A DNA stretch of 64,000 bases from Nilaparvata lugens (Eukaryota > Arthropoda > Insecta > Hemiptera > Delphacidae). The stretch spans positions 40,226,368 to 40,290,367 of the forward strand of contig NC_052507.1 of the NCBI RefSeq assembly GCF_014356525.2. Reading direction: 5' to 3'. Shown here in pieces: positions 44,525-57,891 of the stretch. The first letter of the stretch is position 1, and the number at the start of each line of letters is the position of its first letter. The translations under genes were made by a program, and so were the position numbers. The notes beneath the pieces are model-generated. The model worked only from the letters and a program-made list of their open reading frames with translations. It was not told the DNA's origin and ran no database searches.

Positions 44525-47500
44525 ACTCGCATCATAACGAATGAGGCCGACCCGCGCCCACGGCTCAATCACCACACGGTCAGATAGGTACAGGGAACGG
44601 TCGAGGTGAAAACTCTATTCTGTCTATTTTGTATTTCAATGTTTGTGGTCTGAAAAGTAAACTTAAAGAGAACAGTTTCTTCAATATCCTAAGAGAATAC
44701 GACGTAATATGTTTAAGTGAAACTTTTGTGTTGGAGAAAGATGCTGGTTATTTTAATTCGTATCTCTCAGATTTAATAGTTGTATGGAATTGGGGTGTGA
44801 GAGTTTCTCATTACGGCAGAGCTAGTGGGGGTTTATTGTTGGGTTTGAATAAAAACTCTATTTTTAAAGATAGTATTAGAGTAGAAAGAGTGAGAGGTAG
44901 ACCAGTGGCGATTGACAAGATTAGTGAAAATAAGGATGTTCATTTATTACCTGTATATATTAATCCCAATAATTGGCAGACAGATTTTGAACAGCTGTAT
45001 GATTTCCTATTGGAGAATTCAGATTTAGAAATAGCGTTGATAGGTGATAAGAATGTTAGAATAGGCAATATGCAAGGAATGAGAGTAACTGATTATACTG
45101 ATTATGATTTAGGAGGATTGTACTTATTAAGAACCTCAAAAGACTTGACTATAAATTCAAGAGGAAGAAAGTATTTAGAAATGTGTGATAATCTGGGTTA
45201 TATTGTTGTTAATGGGAGAACAGAAGGAGATAAGGAGGGTGAGATGACGTTTGTTGGGGCAAGTGGTGCGTCAGTTAATGATATAGCAGCCGTGCCATTG
45301 AGTCTTACTTGCTATGTTCACAAATTTAGAGTAATACCGTGTGCGTATTCCGATCATATGCCCATAAAATTAGAATTATACATGGCACGCGAAGATAAGC
45401 AATGTGATTGTCTGCCTCTGTTGCCCAAACTAGTATTAAGGTGTGGTATTGAGAATTATAAAAATAGAGTCACTGATATTGTTCAAAGCATGGTTGTAGA
45501 AGGCAGTGATAATCGTCAATTATTGGACAATATAAAAAATTGTATAATAGAGGCGTCAGGAAGTAGTCAGATAAAGGAGCCTGGACAGAAAAATATAAAA
45601 TTTGAGCAACCATGGTTTGACTGGTAATGTTGAAATGCGAGAAAATTAGTCATGTCTCTTTTGAAATTTTACAGAAACAACCACTCTGAATATAATAGGA
45701 TAAATTATCTAGAAGTGAAACGTTCATTCAAAAGTTTGTGCGAGAGAAAGCGAAAAGAGTTCAACTGCAGACTTATTTATAATTTAAATTCAGCAAGAGA
45801 TACAAAAAGCTTCTGGGATGGATTAAATAAGTTTAAAAATAGGAATAAATTTGTTTCGAATTCTATAAATGCTCAAGATTGGGTGAATTACTTTTTCAAA
45901 TTATGGAATCCTCAATTGATAAGTACTCCAGTACAGTATGCAGTCCCTATAGTGGAGAACTTAGAGATGGATAGGAATTTTGAAATGAGAGAGTTGTTGT
46001 TAGTTATAAAGGAAGCTAAAAATAATAAAGCACCAGGAGTGGATCGCATTTCCTATGAATTTTACAAAAATGCTCCGTCGAGTCTAATTGATAAGATTAT
46101 AATTCTATTCGATAGAATTTTCAACTCGGGTGACGTGCCAGACAGTTTCAAGTTATCGATCGTGTTCCCACTCTACAAGAAAGGAGAGAGAAAAAGGTAG
46201 AGAGCTATAGAGGTATAAGACTTATGGACGTTATCGCAAAACTGTTTTGTGGATGTTTGTTGAAACGAATTGATAAATGGGTCAAGGACAGAAATATTCT
46301 CAATGAATATCAGGCCGGCTTCAGAAAAGGTTATTCAACTGTCGATAATATTTTCACTCTTTCATCTATTATTCAATTGAAATTGCAGATTAGAAAAAAT
46401 AAAGTTTACTGTTTCTTCGTCGATTACCGAGCCGCGTTCGACTCTATTGATAGAAGCGCTCTCTTCTACAAGTTATCCTGCTTAGGTTTATCCACAAAAA
46501 TGATTAATATACTAAAAGCTTTGAATAGTGAAACAATTGCTAGTGTATGGTGTAAAGATGGCCTGACAAAGAGCTTTGCTACAGAGATGGGCTTAAGGCA
46601 GGGATGCGTGATCAGCCCGTTATTGTTCGCTTTGCCAAATAACACACCAAATTACATGTTGCTTCTTGAAACGGATGAAAGGCTGATTTTCGAGTATACA
46701 TTGAAGCTTCATTTTCAATACATCAATAAAGTTTTGAAAATGGAAAATGATAGATTACCAAAGATTATGGCTGTGGAGGTAATAAGGAAGAAATGTTTTT
46801 GGTACAATGCATGGATACAAATGGCAACAGAGTGCAATGATAATTTGGATTTTTCCGCTCAGAATATGAGTAACTGGAAGAGTGAAATATTGAAATTGTT
46901 GGATGGGGTGAGAGAGAATTTCAGGGAGGATCTTTTGAGAGGTGCAACGGCGGCAAATTTTCATATTCATTACAGAGCACTGAAATTGGGTCTAGGATCT
47001 GCGAGCTATATAAAGGAGCTGAGTAGCCATGCGCTTATAAAATGGGTGATGAAGGCAAGATGTGGATTGATAGATTTGAACTACAAGCCGTGGTTGGAAA
47101 ATAGAGACATGCGCTGTTCATTATGTAACAGAGGGGATAACGAGGATATTTTCCATTTCCTAGCAGTATGCCCCATTCTATCAGAGTGGAGATGTAGATA
47201 TTTGGGAGCTATTGAGCTTAACCAGGAAGCATTTATTGATTTTTTGAACGGCAAGGATTGGGTAAAGCTGGCATTATTTTGTAGAGATGCTTGGCGCTAT
47301 AGGTGGCAATTAATTCAAGAGTTTAATTACTGAGGTATTTCAATAATTTAATAGTTTGGTTTGATATTAAAATACTAATGAACCCCTATTATTGTTGTTA
47401 TTATTATACATCATCTCAATAGTTGTCAATGTTTGTAATTGAGGTCAAGTTGGTGCTGTTTCGTTCTCATCTAGATCATTTCCACTCAAAGGTAATAGGC

Positions 47501-48008
47501 CTATATACTTTTGAAAAAGAAAGAATTAATCCATTTTAATTTAAGAATTGAAATAGCGTAACATGGATATTTCCTTCTTACGCATGTTTGGTTAGTGCCA
47601 TAGTAAATTGTATATTTTGTAATTTAGTCATTGGGTACTCTTTTCCGACTTTTTTCTACTCAGGTTGTTTAATTTAATTTGTGTATTATCAAGAAATTTT
47701 ATCATTATGTATTATTTTGACTTTATTATTATTTTTTTTTTTCATTCAAAAAAATGAAGAAAGAAATTGGTTCACATTAAAAATATAAAATGTTAGAATG
47801 CTTCTTTTTTATCCAAAGAGACTCATTTATTTATTTTATTTTGATTTGAAGAATGTGTGTTCATTTATCTTAGTAATTCGGAATTTACGGCTGACGGTCT
47901 TTGACCAAGCCGTATAGTGTATGCAATATTTTAAAATGATACTTCTGGTAAATTATTGTTTTTTTTTCAATAAAGCACTTTTATATCTATCTATCTATAT
48001 CTATCTAT
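44525..48008 (+). pseudogene. LINE with endonuclease, deleted reverse transcriptase core and C-terminal CCHC
   Basis: The element is framed by CACTGCAATCT at 44514-44524 and 48009-48019 (11-bp target-site duplication) and ends in CTAT repeats. The endonuclease is at 44629-45627 (FNVCGLKSKL, CLSETFV, GDKNVRIG, YSDHMPI). A break near 45630-45651 leads to the pre-RT and RT start (45652-46200; NNKAPGVDRISYEFYK, VFPLYKKG). A second shift near 46200 leads to 46224-47333 (YQAGFRKGYST, VDYRAAFDS, GLRQGCVISPLLFAL). After that the protein jumps in frame past motif C, so the catalytic FADD/YADD aspartates are gone. The C-terminus keeps CSLCNRGDNEDIFHFLAVCP, a CCHC-type motif seen in several LINE clades. 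It is dead for reverse transcription. The clade is uncertain. Confidence 0.88.
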
Positions 48009-48019
48009 CACTGCAATCT

Positions 48020-49490
48020 TGGTGTTGGTTTACCCTTCTATTGGGCTGCTATGAATCCTCTTACATAGTGCACTACTAAGTAAGTCGAGGGCTTCCTATT
48101 CCTCTTCTACTTACCCTTTTGTCCAGGATGGCCAAGCAGGAGCTTAGTTGCAACCCACATTCGAAGCTTCCAACCCTGGTCTCGATCCTCAGCTTTCGCC
48201 TAACTTACATTAATCCTGTCTGTATCTACCACTTGATTCAACCACCTTGGCCAAAGTCCTCCTCTTCGAGTTCTCTTCTATTCCATTTGTACTATTCTAC
48301 TATGAATTTGATCATTTCGTTCGTCAAATTCGTCCGTAATTTGTTTTTTAATTCTCTTCAAGAGTACATGAGATATTAGTATACCACACGAACCAGTAAG
48401 CCTATTTCAATCTTCTTGAAATAAAGAGCATGAAATGAGACACAATTGTCTCTAGAATCTATTTAGTAAGAGAGAGTAGGGTTGTGTTTGTTCGTTTGTT
48501 TGCATCAAAACATGTCAACTTGTGGATTGCATACCGGAAAAACGGGAATGATTTAGATCTCCAAATTTTGTACATAGATTCTAAAAATATCAATTCCGTG
48601 CAACTCGAAGCTCAAATTTCAATTCTCCTTCTAGATTTTCAAAATTAATGTTCAAATCTCATTCATGATACATGACAATTTATACGGCATACATTGTTGT
48701 AAAATGTGTTTGTTTCTAATTAAGGAAGTTACAAGACATCATATTTTGAATGCAGCCGTGGTGTAGTTGTTGAGTACTGGGAGAATGTTTCTCGGATTGG
48801 ATCCCGATTCTTCCTTTTTTTTGTTCTTAATTTTGTCCCTCGAAACATATTATTACAAATTATTTTTTTAAGGAAGTTGTTTTTATTACGATTGAACTTG
48901 GATTTCATCAAATAATCATTCTATGTGAAGTTTCACAACCAGTACAAATGAAATGGACATGGTTTTCATCATTCATTTCAGTTATAATAAAAATGAGTAA
49001 TCAGAGTTTGCAATATTACAAGAGAATAAACAATCTCATACTCATAACAACTCCCCATTTCACCTTCCACAGTTTCTAGCATTTTAGACAGATCATGCGC
49101 ACAATTGAATGGTGTCGTTTTTTTGTCAAACGTATTGTCGTTCTTTTGATGAACACATCTCCATAACATTCACACAAACAAATATACCTGCTGATCAGTA
49201 AACAACTTTGAGCACGAACAGACTGGCTCAAAAATAGTCCTCCGCAATGAACCAGAATGGTTTCCTAATAACCATGAAATAGGAGAAATCCTTTTGGTTC
49301 TTCACATTGTTGATTATTGGACAGATCAACTTTTCGATTTTTTCACAAAAAAAAAAAATTATTTTTGGTCGTAGAAACAAAACTCAAAATTCTATGGACT
49401 CAGTCCATAATATGGACTCAGTCTTTTAATTATAATATTTCAAGAAAAAATAAATATCTCGAAATTGAAAAGTACACATACAAAGTTTTT
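48020..49490. other. Unassigned DNA
   Basis: No gene recognised. The plus-strand frame at 48119-48379 and the small minus-strand frames have no motif. Confidence 0.45.
48751..48815 (+). repeat. tRNA-like sequence (possible SINE head)
   Basis: GTGGTGTAGTTGTTGAGTA resembles an A box and D arm, GGGAGAATGTTTCTC can form an anticodon-like arm, and GGATTGGATCCCGATTC a degenerate T arm. Pairing of the acceptor stem is poor, so a functional tRNA is unlikely. Confidence 0.3.
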
Positions 49491-50395
49491 GATGGAAACT
49501 CACTTTCCTGGGTCGCCAATTGGATTTGGTTGAAATTAAGCTATGGCAATACACTTATCTTGACGAGCTGAACAAAAAAGGGTTGTAATAAATTTTTTGT
49601 GGGATACAAAATTAAATGTGTCCCAAATATTTGGGGAATTACAGGGGTGTCGGGGGGCAGAATTTGGTAGGTTTGGAGGTTTTCCCGTAGCCTCCAGTGT
49701 ATTATGCAACCGATTTGGTGTTCAGTTTTCACAGCGAGCTTATAGTTTTGATTGAGAATTTTTCTAACTTGAATTTTTGTATATGGGAAAACTTCAAATT
49801 TTAGATGGAAACTCAATTTCCCGGATCGCCATTTGAATTTGGTTGGAGTTTAGCTATGGCAATACACTCAACTTGGCGAGCTGAACAAGAAAGCTTGTAA
49901 TAAATTTTTAGTGGGAAACAAATTTGAGTGTTTCCCAAATATTTGATGGAATACACGGGTGCCATGGGAGAGAATTTGGAACGTCTGGATGTTTTCCCGT
50001 AGTCTCCAGTGTAGTATGCAACAGATTTGGTGTTCAGTTCTCACAGCAATCGTATAGATTTGGCTGAGAATTTTTCGTATTTGGGAAAACTTCAAATTCT
50101 CGATAGAAACTCAATTTCCCGGGTCGCCATTTGAATTTGGTTGAAATTTAGCTATGGCTATACACTTAAGTTGTCGAGCTGAACAAAAAAGCTCTCATTT
50201 AATTTTCTGTGCGAGGCTGATTTCAAATGTCAAAAAAAATTTGGTGGTCTCCAGGGGGCCAGAGGGGTAAAATTTTCGTGATTTGGAGGTTTTCCCATAG
50301 CCTCCAAAGTGTTGCCTAACTGATTTTAAGGTTGGTTCTCCGTGAGAATCAGCCGTATTGGCTGTAAATTTTTTGTCTTTGCAGCTTTAATATTA
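49491..50395. repeat. Three-copy tandem repeat of about 300 bp
   Basis: Units start at 49491, 49804 and 50102 with GAT(G/A)GAAACTCA and share TTTCCCGGGTCGCCATTTGA, TTTAGCTATGGC, ACGAGCTGAACAAAAAAG, GTTTTCCC(G/A)TAG and TCTCCAGTGT. Copies 1 and 2 also share open minus-strand frames (49541-49816 and 49868-50095) with matching peptides such as TEHQI, HWRLREN and PTKNLLQ. Copy 3 is more diverged. Whether this is a satellite fragment or a multi-unit mobile element cannot be decided here. Confidence 0.75.
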
Positions 50396-50754
50396 TAAGA
50401 AGCTTTAATATTAAGCTTATTAGAAGAAGCTTTTCTCCAACACACCCAAACACTAAGCCTATGGTTTTTTATATTTGTAACATTTTATTGTGTTTTATTT
50501 GTTCCGTAAATCTTTGTAATTTTGTTTTGTCTTGTTTTGTGTGTTTTTAATAAATTGGAATTGAAAATTGAAATATAATAAGATTAGACACAAATTCGGA
50601 GTGGAACGAATTTGTTGGTATTTTGTTTGGAATTGGGGAAAGAAAAGGCTGTCTGATTCAAGTTCAGGAGGATTTAATTGATACTAAAATTGATGTATTG
50701 AAAAAAATCAATATGATACTGTGAGGTTATCAAGTATTATGTCTTCTCCAGTTA

Positions 50755-51390
50755 TCTATACTATAATAAAGGAAAGAACTGGCTTATACACGTACGGAAT
50801 AGGAAAATTATGTTTGACGCATCATCACGTCTGAACTACTTAACTGACTGAATTGAAATTTTGTATTTAGATTATTAATTTACCGAGGATGGCTATAAGG
50901 CCTATTTTCAATCCTTCAAGATTCCATTACGTCAAGTTTTCAATTTGTCATGCTTCCAGTTGTTGTATAGAAACAGCTGAACATTTCTTTTAAAAGGGAG
51001 ATTAGATGATAGGTATAAATAGGAGATCCTATTCGAATAGAAATAACTGATTTTCTGTCGCATCAAAATTTTGGCTCGCACATGGTGGAAACCGCACATC
51101 GATTTCTCAAACCGTTCAAAAGTTATTCTCATTCAAAGATACTGATAAATCATCCATCTATATTATAATAATTGAAAGAACTGGCTTAGACACGTAACGC
51201 GATAGGAATATTAAGTTTGACGCATCATCGCGTCTGAACTAATGGACTGATTAACTTGAAATTTTGCCTAAAGATTCTTTATTAACCGAGGATGGTTATA
51301 GGCCTATTTTCAATTTTTCAATGTTATTACGTAGTTTTCAGTTTGTAAAGTTTCAAAATAGACCCTTGCGGAGCACGGGTGGCCTGCTAG
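50755..51390 (+). mobile_element. Non-autonomous Helitron with an internal second 5' end
   Basis: It starts TCTATACTATAATAAAGG after an A and ends with the hairpin ACCCTTGCGGAGCACGGGT, then GGCCTGCTAG followed by T. A second head, TCTATATTATAATAATTG plus AAAGAACTGGCTTAG, begins at 51157, and sequence after it parallels the first 230 bp, including GACGCATCATC and CCGAGGATGG. The element is thus two Helitron-like units in series with a single 3' terminus. No coding capacity is present. Confidence 0.82.
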
Positions 51391-52099
51391 TTAAGAATAA
51401 GATTCTCAAAGGAAAAAGTTTAACAATTTTTTTTTAGAATAGAGCAGTGAAATTGAATAAACTGGATAAAGTTATTGATTGACGTAATATTGTCAGAACC
51501 ACTGATTAATTAGACTAACAGTTTTGAAACACTAGTTTCTGTTCTTGCACAATATTATCAGTCTCAAGCAAACTGAAAACTTTCTTACGGACGATGCACC
51601 ATCATCAACTGAGACAAGACAAACCTTCCCAAATACTTTCAATTCTATGAAATCTGGTTTTTGTTTGCAACTTGATATTTCTTTATTTGTTGTTCTTTGA
51701 CGGTTTTCATGTTGTTATTTTGAAAACTGTAGCACGACTGTCCCTCTCATTCAATATTATACTCAATGGCAATCATCCTCGATTGTTCAACAACTAACAG
51801 TCAATCTCAAGGTTTTAAAAATACTTCATTTTCTACTGCTCGATGTTCAAACTTCCATTTCACAAGAGACCACTATCTCTATTACTATTTTAATGATACT
51901 AAATTTTATTCTCATTAACATACAAATAAGCAATCTAATCAATAAAATGTAAATAATATTCAATACAATATATGAAATTTACTACAAGTATAAATCAATC
52001 ACATTTTTTTGAAAATTAACCTACATAACTATGAGAAACCCATGCTCTAGAGCAGGTGTAGTACGGTAGTAATATAATTAAATTAAGAGTGGGGTGCAA
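51391..52099. other. Unassigned DNA
   Basis: AT-rich, no gene recognised. Confidence 0.45.
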
Positions 52100-53040
52100 A
52101 ATACATTAGGTAAGTGAGCTCACATATTGTTCGAATTTATGTTTTCTATATTATGTCTTCCAGTTGATGTGATCCAGTTTTTAACGGCACATTTAAATTT
52201 TCTTGAGTTTTCTATTATCTTGATGTGTACAGGAAGTAAATTGTGGAATGTCGGTGCTAGGTGGTTGAAGTGTCGTTGGTATGTTGCCTTGCTAGCCACG
52301 TTCGCGATGAGAAGGCTTATATTTCTTGTGCTGTGACAGTGGTTTCTGTTTTGAAAGCTTTCTGGGTTTTTGTGTAGTCTGCAAATAATTCCTAGGGAGT
52401 GGAGTTGTCTTGCGTCCATCACACCAAACTCATTGTAGAGCTGGTCTGACGGATAACGAGGTGGCTTCTGCTTGATGATTATAATAATAATTATTAGTTT
52501 TGCACTTTCATAAGGGGGTCGAGGTGAACGTAGTCTGTTCCTCTTCATCCTACAATTTCATAGATAAGCAAAGACTGAACTAAGGAATAATAAACCATCT
52601 TCATGCACTCTTCGTCTATAAATGTTCTCAGCATTTTGAGCTTGAATATTATTTTTATTTACTTCTTGCAGAGGTAATCTATATGATGGTTCCAGCGTAG
52701 AAAAGGAACTAGTATAACTCCGAGGTATTTTATTGTTGGTTTTCTGTGGATAGTGAATGCCGTGGTGTTGAAAAAGTTGACTGTTAGAAGGTTCTCTGTG
52801 GGCTGTCCATGTTGTGTAGCTGAGAAAGTTAGAAAGTGGGTCTTGTCATAGTTAAGAGTGAGCAGATTCTGATCTAGCCAATGTGAGATCTTCTGTAATC
52901 CAGTTCCAGCTTTACTCCATGCTATTGGCCACTTTCGTCCTGAAAACAAAAGAACTGTGTCATCTGCAAAGGTGATGAGTTTTCTATTATGAATCACTGG
53001 TTTTGACAATAGCAAGTCATTGTCCATCAATATGGATATC
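52100..53040 (-). pseudogene. 5'-truncated LINE reverse transcriptase fragment
   Basis: The minus-strand frame 52659-53030 begins within the palm at LITFADDTVLLFSG (catalytic FADD), followed by ISHWLDQNLLTLNYDKT and IKYLGV. After a frameshifted bridge (VYYSLVQSLLIYEIV around 52565-52610) the frame 52120-52548 gives the C-terminal region, with LYNEFGVMDARQLHSLGI and FHNLLPVHIKI. The fingers and endonuclease are absent. It belongs broadly to the Jockey/CR1 superfamily. Confidence 0.8.
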
Positions 53041-56000
53041 TACAACACAGAAAAATTGAGTAAACTCTTGATTCTCCTAGATTCAGAAAGCATCGTAGGT
53101 AATGTAATAATCAGTTTCTGCCAATGAAGGCAGGAAGTTTATGGAAGAGATTTTTCGATTTCATCCTTCCATTATCTCCTAATCTCCGACGTTAAATTCA
53201 ATACATTGTTTCCCTTGAATTGAAGTCTACTGCTCCATTCAAATTAGAATTTTCAAGTTGTATCAATTGAGAATTCTAAAAGTGTAAATGATGTTTGGAT
53301 ATAGCAGATAGAATAATAATAATATCCTTTCTCTATGTAACTATAGATGTCATGGAGTGTGGATGATGATATAATTTAATATTATCCACGGAGTGATCTG
53401 GTTCTATTATCAGGGGTTGAACTCTCCTCATAATTTCTGCCATCAAGCATTCTACCGTTTTAAATTTCAAATCTAATTACAGTCTTTCACTTTGATGTAT
53501 GACGCTTTCACAAATTGAACTCAATCTGTATGTGGAATTTGATTAACTTTTAATAAACGATTTTCAGTGATGCAGTGAGGTATTTCCTGAACGCTGGAAA
53601 AAAATGTTATGTTATTGGTTTTCTGTGTCGCCCATTGCTAGATGAGTGGCAATTCAATTTCAACGCGAAGCTGGCGCTTCAAATGAAATCGCGTTTTCTC
53701 TTCTAGCGCTTAGTAATAAAATTATGAACAAGGACGAAATTAGACATTTTGATCGTGTTTTAAATGGAGTCAAATTTAATAAGGGTGAATGCCGTTGCCG
53801 AAATAACTCAGATTTGTGCTCAAATATTCAGCTTTCTAGCTGATTTGTGACAGATTTATGTCTGCTTTCCATGAAATACTATGTAGCCTAATGGAGTTTC
53901 GACTATGCAAAGTTGATTCGAATTCAATCAAAATCAATATCTCAGTCACATTGACACTTGAAAGGATGTTTCGTGAAACGCAATAATCATTTCACCAGTG
54001 GTATTACATTACGATACTGTCTAACACACTTCTTTGGTCCTTCTGATGTAGACGATTAACCAGTACTGAACAATAAAAAACATTATAGAGGTAAACAAAA
54101 CTGAAGATAATACTTTTCTACTCCCATTCAACGATGAATGTTCCCCAACAATCAAATAACTCTTCCATGCAGTAGTATATTCTCAATGTATTAAGAGGAG
54201 GTATTCTGACAGTTCAAGTTTCCTGAGTGCATGAAAATCTCAATCTATTGAGTATATAAGAGAAATACAGATCCTCATAGCTGTAGATTATCTCCAATCT
54301 TGAGTATATAAGAATGTGGATGAGCTATCCATATTCTTTCTGGAAACTCGATGATTACGTTGAAGTGGAGTTTGATACATTAACTAATAATAATTTTATT
54401 AGTACAATAGTGGTATTTGGAGAATAATCTATCAGAAAAACTCCATCATTCCCTAACAACTATGATGTTCCCTAACTATGAGTTGTAACAATTTCATGGA
54501 TATATTATGTTTGTGCTATCCTACATACATCACAGTTCAAATAATGATCATGCTAAATTTCTAACTTTGATAAGCCAAACATTTAGTGCCTTATTCAAGT
54601 CTGACAGCTCCAAGTATAGAAGTTCAATTGAGTTATTAATGCTTAGTAAATATTGTCAGTTTCTGTAGAGAGAATAAAGAAACCATAAAGATGTTTTCTC
54701 TATGGCAGATCTCTATGTTTAGCGATTAGGAGAACCTGAATGTTGGGCAGTTTTCAGGCCTTCCCTGTAATACTGTAGTGCGATAACGATGATTATAACG
54801 TAATGGCTACAGAACAAAAAAGTATCATGATCTCTGTGGAAAGAAAACCGTGATCCAAGATAACCTCTGTGAACAAAGTGTAGGGAGTATGAATTTATTG
54901 AGGGCCCCTCCCACCTACCCAGGAAGGGCTGAAAGTAGAGGCCCTTTCGCACAGGCCCTAACTGACCGAGTTGAAGCATTTAGACTCAAAATTAGAGAAG
55001 AAACAGGTCCGTGAAAGAAGGGCCTTCAATTAATCCCTTGCCTGCTCCGAGACACGTCAATCGCTCCCTTTTTCTAGCTAGCGCTTAACCTTTGCACTCA
55101 TGCGCTTCTCTGCGCACTCGTGGCATCTGCACTTGATTTACTTTGTTCCATTAGGTGGCGAAAGCGATTACAACCACTTGTAAGAGTTATTGCCGAAACT
55201 TAATTAAGGTCTAAAATTGCTCTCTAACCTCGAAGTTTTTCCATTGAAGATGTAGTATTCACAAGGATAGGCTACTTTAATTTCAGCTCCATTCTATTAG
55301 AAATTTGTATTATAACTCACGATCTTCACCCTGTGAAGGATAATTTTCAGGTCTCATAACCATCCTTTCAAGGAATCAATATCACCACAAACCTGTTTTC
55401 TCATTGTTGAGCTTGTCTCCAGTGCTGTAAATTTAAATGATAAAGTACTGATATACTATCAAAAACTAATTGGTACTTTTTATCATGAATCCACAGGAAA
55501 ATTGAAATAGAATTATCGTTACATAACATCAGTTATTATGATTAAAATAAGGGACAAAATGCACACTTACACGAAACTGGAATTTTGTGACATATGCACA
55601 CAACTCTTGCTAAATGTACAGAAAGGGTATCGTCTTCCTGAACTACCCATTCAGGTATCAGGACGAACCGGAAGTGAATTCATAATACTCAATTATATCA
55701 GTTGACTTTAGCCATTTCGTTGACAATATCTAGATTAGCTCATTCGTCAGAATTTGCAAACTAAGATTGTATTTTTGAACATTTGAAATATAATTCTATG
55801 CTTCATTATTTTTTTCTGGAGATGCAGTTAGGAACTGGATAGTGGGAATAATGTGCAGAAAATACCCATTTAAATAATATAATTATTTTACTATAAACTT
55901 ATTGCAATGTAATTTTCAAAACTATTATTGTTTTCCATCACACACCTTCTAGGTTTTAGAATGGCTTGATTCACATTTCAGGTGCTAGCAATAATTATTG

Positions 56001-57081
56001 TGGCTGAAGGGGAGTTTGAAAGGATAGCTGATGCTACTACTGTCTTATAACAGGGAATGAGTAAAGATTGGGAAACAATATTGTATTCGCTTTTAGGGAT
56101 GTATTTGTTTGTTCATTTATTTTAATAATGAAATTAAGATAGATAGAGAGTGGACAAACTTCTTTACGATTCGTGGTATGTGCAACGAAATCCTAACCAG
56201 GTGGAAGAATATTGTCTACAGCAGTCACTCTTACAGCAGCAGCAAGATATACAGAATAGAATGTGCATTTACAATTTATAAGATGACACATGTTTTTCAA
56301 GTGTTTGAGATATAGAAACAGAAGAAGGACATTTTGTTACTCAGCTTTTGGGTATTGTTAATAAATTAATTTAAGAGTGGAAGGAAATCATCATCTAATG
56401 AGAGTCTTGATCCACAAAGGGAGAGGATCACTACGAATCATTATTATAATAAAACTTTGCAGACCTCGGACCTCTCTTTCCCTCATTCATTCAGCTTTTG
56501 CTCTTCTTTTATCACGGCAATACGGCGGAGTATGCTCCTCTTTAGGTTTTTTGGCTTCTTATTATTACACAGGAGTTTACTCATACAAAAATATGAGTGA
56601 AAATGTAGATAGTTATATTATGGGTCTACTGGAATGGAATTCAAACTGATTTAATTTTAAGTTCATTAGGAGCTAAGACTACAAAACCCGTTTTGAGTGA
56701 AACTTGTGGATAGGGAAGTTCCACGTTTTGTGGTGATAGGGAAGGCGCTTGGGGAGAGGACGTTTGCCAGAAAACTTGTCTGAGTAAGTAATCGACGAGT
56801 GGGAAATTTGCCGCAAATCTCTTCTTCCTCTCTAAAAAACCCTTCATTAATTGGACCAAAAATATATACTATAATAGATTTGTTCATAAGATTGATACAC
56901 CATCTCAAAGCTCTTGAGCTACAACGTTTATCCGAAACATGATTATTTAAACTGTTACTTGGACTCCAAGCCTGATAAATATTTACCGTTGAAAGTTATA
57001 GAAACACAATTGCTAGAAATTATATTGTAAGGGTATCTACGAGACCCTCGCAAAGTGAAACTTCGAGGAGTTATTCTAGGT
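53041..57081. other. Unassigned DNA
   Basis: No gene recognised on either strand. The frames at 53646-53843, 54719-54979, 56109-56315 and 56377-56649 are short and without motifs. The 54900-54975 part is GC-richer (GGGCCCCTCCC, AGGGCCT) and may belong to a short repeat. No splice-bounded Ig or fibronectin exon was seen. Confidence 0.4.
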
Positions 57082-57891
57082 GTAATGTAGCCGATTATTT
57101 GACATAAATTTTCATGCGAACTCTCAACGAGCTATAGAGTTAGATCAATTTAACCTCTCGCAAACCAAGCGATTCTCCCTTTATAAATTGTTACCATAAT
57201 GTCCAGCTAATTTTATAAAGTCAACTTTGAATTAGTTGATCATTCTCACAACCCCCCCCCTCCTCAATATATTACCAATCGTAATAGCCCCATTACATGG
57301 TGGAGGCGCCGGGTATTATGTACCCTCATTCTCATGTTGTGAGAATGATCAATCAAAGTTGACTTAATAAAATTAGCTAGTCATTATGGTAACAAATCAT
57401 AAAGGGGGAATCGCTTGGCTTGCGAGAGGTTGAATTGATCTAACTCTATAACTCATGAGAAAGGAACTAATTATTCAAAAGAATAAACAGAACATATGAT
57501 ATATTGGAGAACTAAATAGTCTATTTAATTTAATTGAAACTCAAAATGAAAATGAAAACTTGAATAAAATATTAAGAAAATTTTTAAACAAACAATAGAA
57601 TAGTTACAGGATTTGCCTTCAATAAAAATCGATGAATAATCTATGACAATAGTCATATTAATAACACACTGAGCCTGAAGAATGGTGTCTCTTCACAGAG
57701 GTGTAGAGCCGGGCCTGATTATCTGCTGTAGATAGTTCCAGGCCCCGTCCTCGTAACCGACTGCCAAGAGGCATACATTTTCAATCCAATTTTACTTGTC
57801 ATGAATTTCCACCGTCGTCGACACTTTTAATTTTTAAACAATGGATGCTCTCGGATTGTGAAAATTCATGTCAAATAATCGGCTACATTAC
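57082..57891. mobile_element. Nested palindromic (foldback-like) element
   Basis: The inner arms 57133-57249 and 57339-57450 are reverse complements (CCTCTCGCAAACCAAGCGAT against ATCGCTTGGCTTGCGAGAGG). Outer arms GTAATGTAGCCGATTATTTG (57082) and CAAATAATCGGCTACATTAC (57872-57891) face each other. About 390 bp in the right side (57451-57847) have no left counterpart and probably represent an insertion. The loop carries a poly-C run (57252-57261) and TGGTGGAGGCGCCGGG. No coding capacity. Confidence 0.75.

Noticed and set aside
48119..48379. 86-codon plus-strand gene
   Set aside because: No domain, no splice support and pyrimidine-rich composition in its second half.
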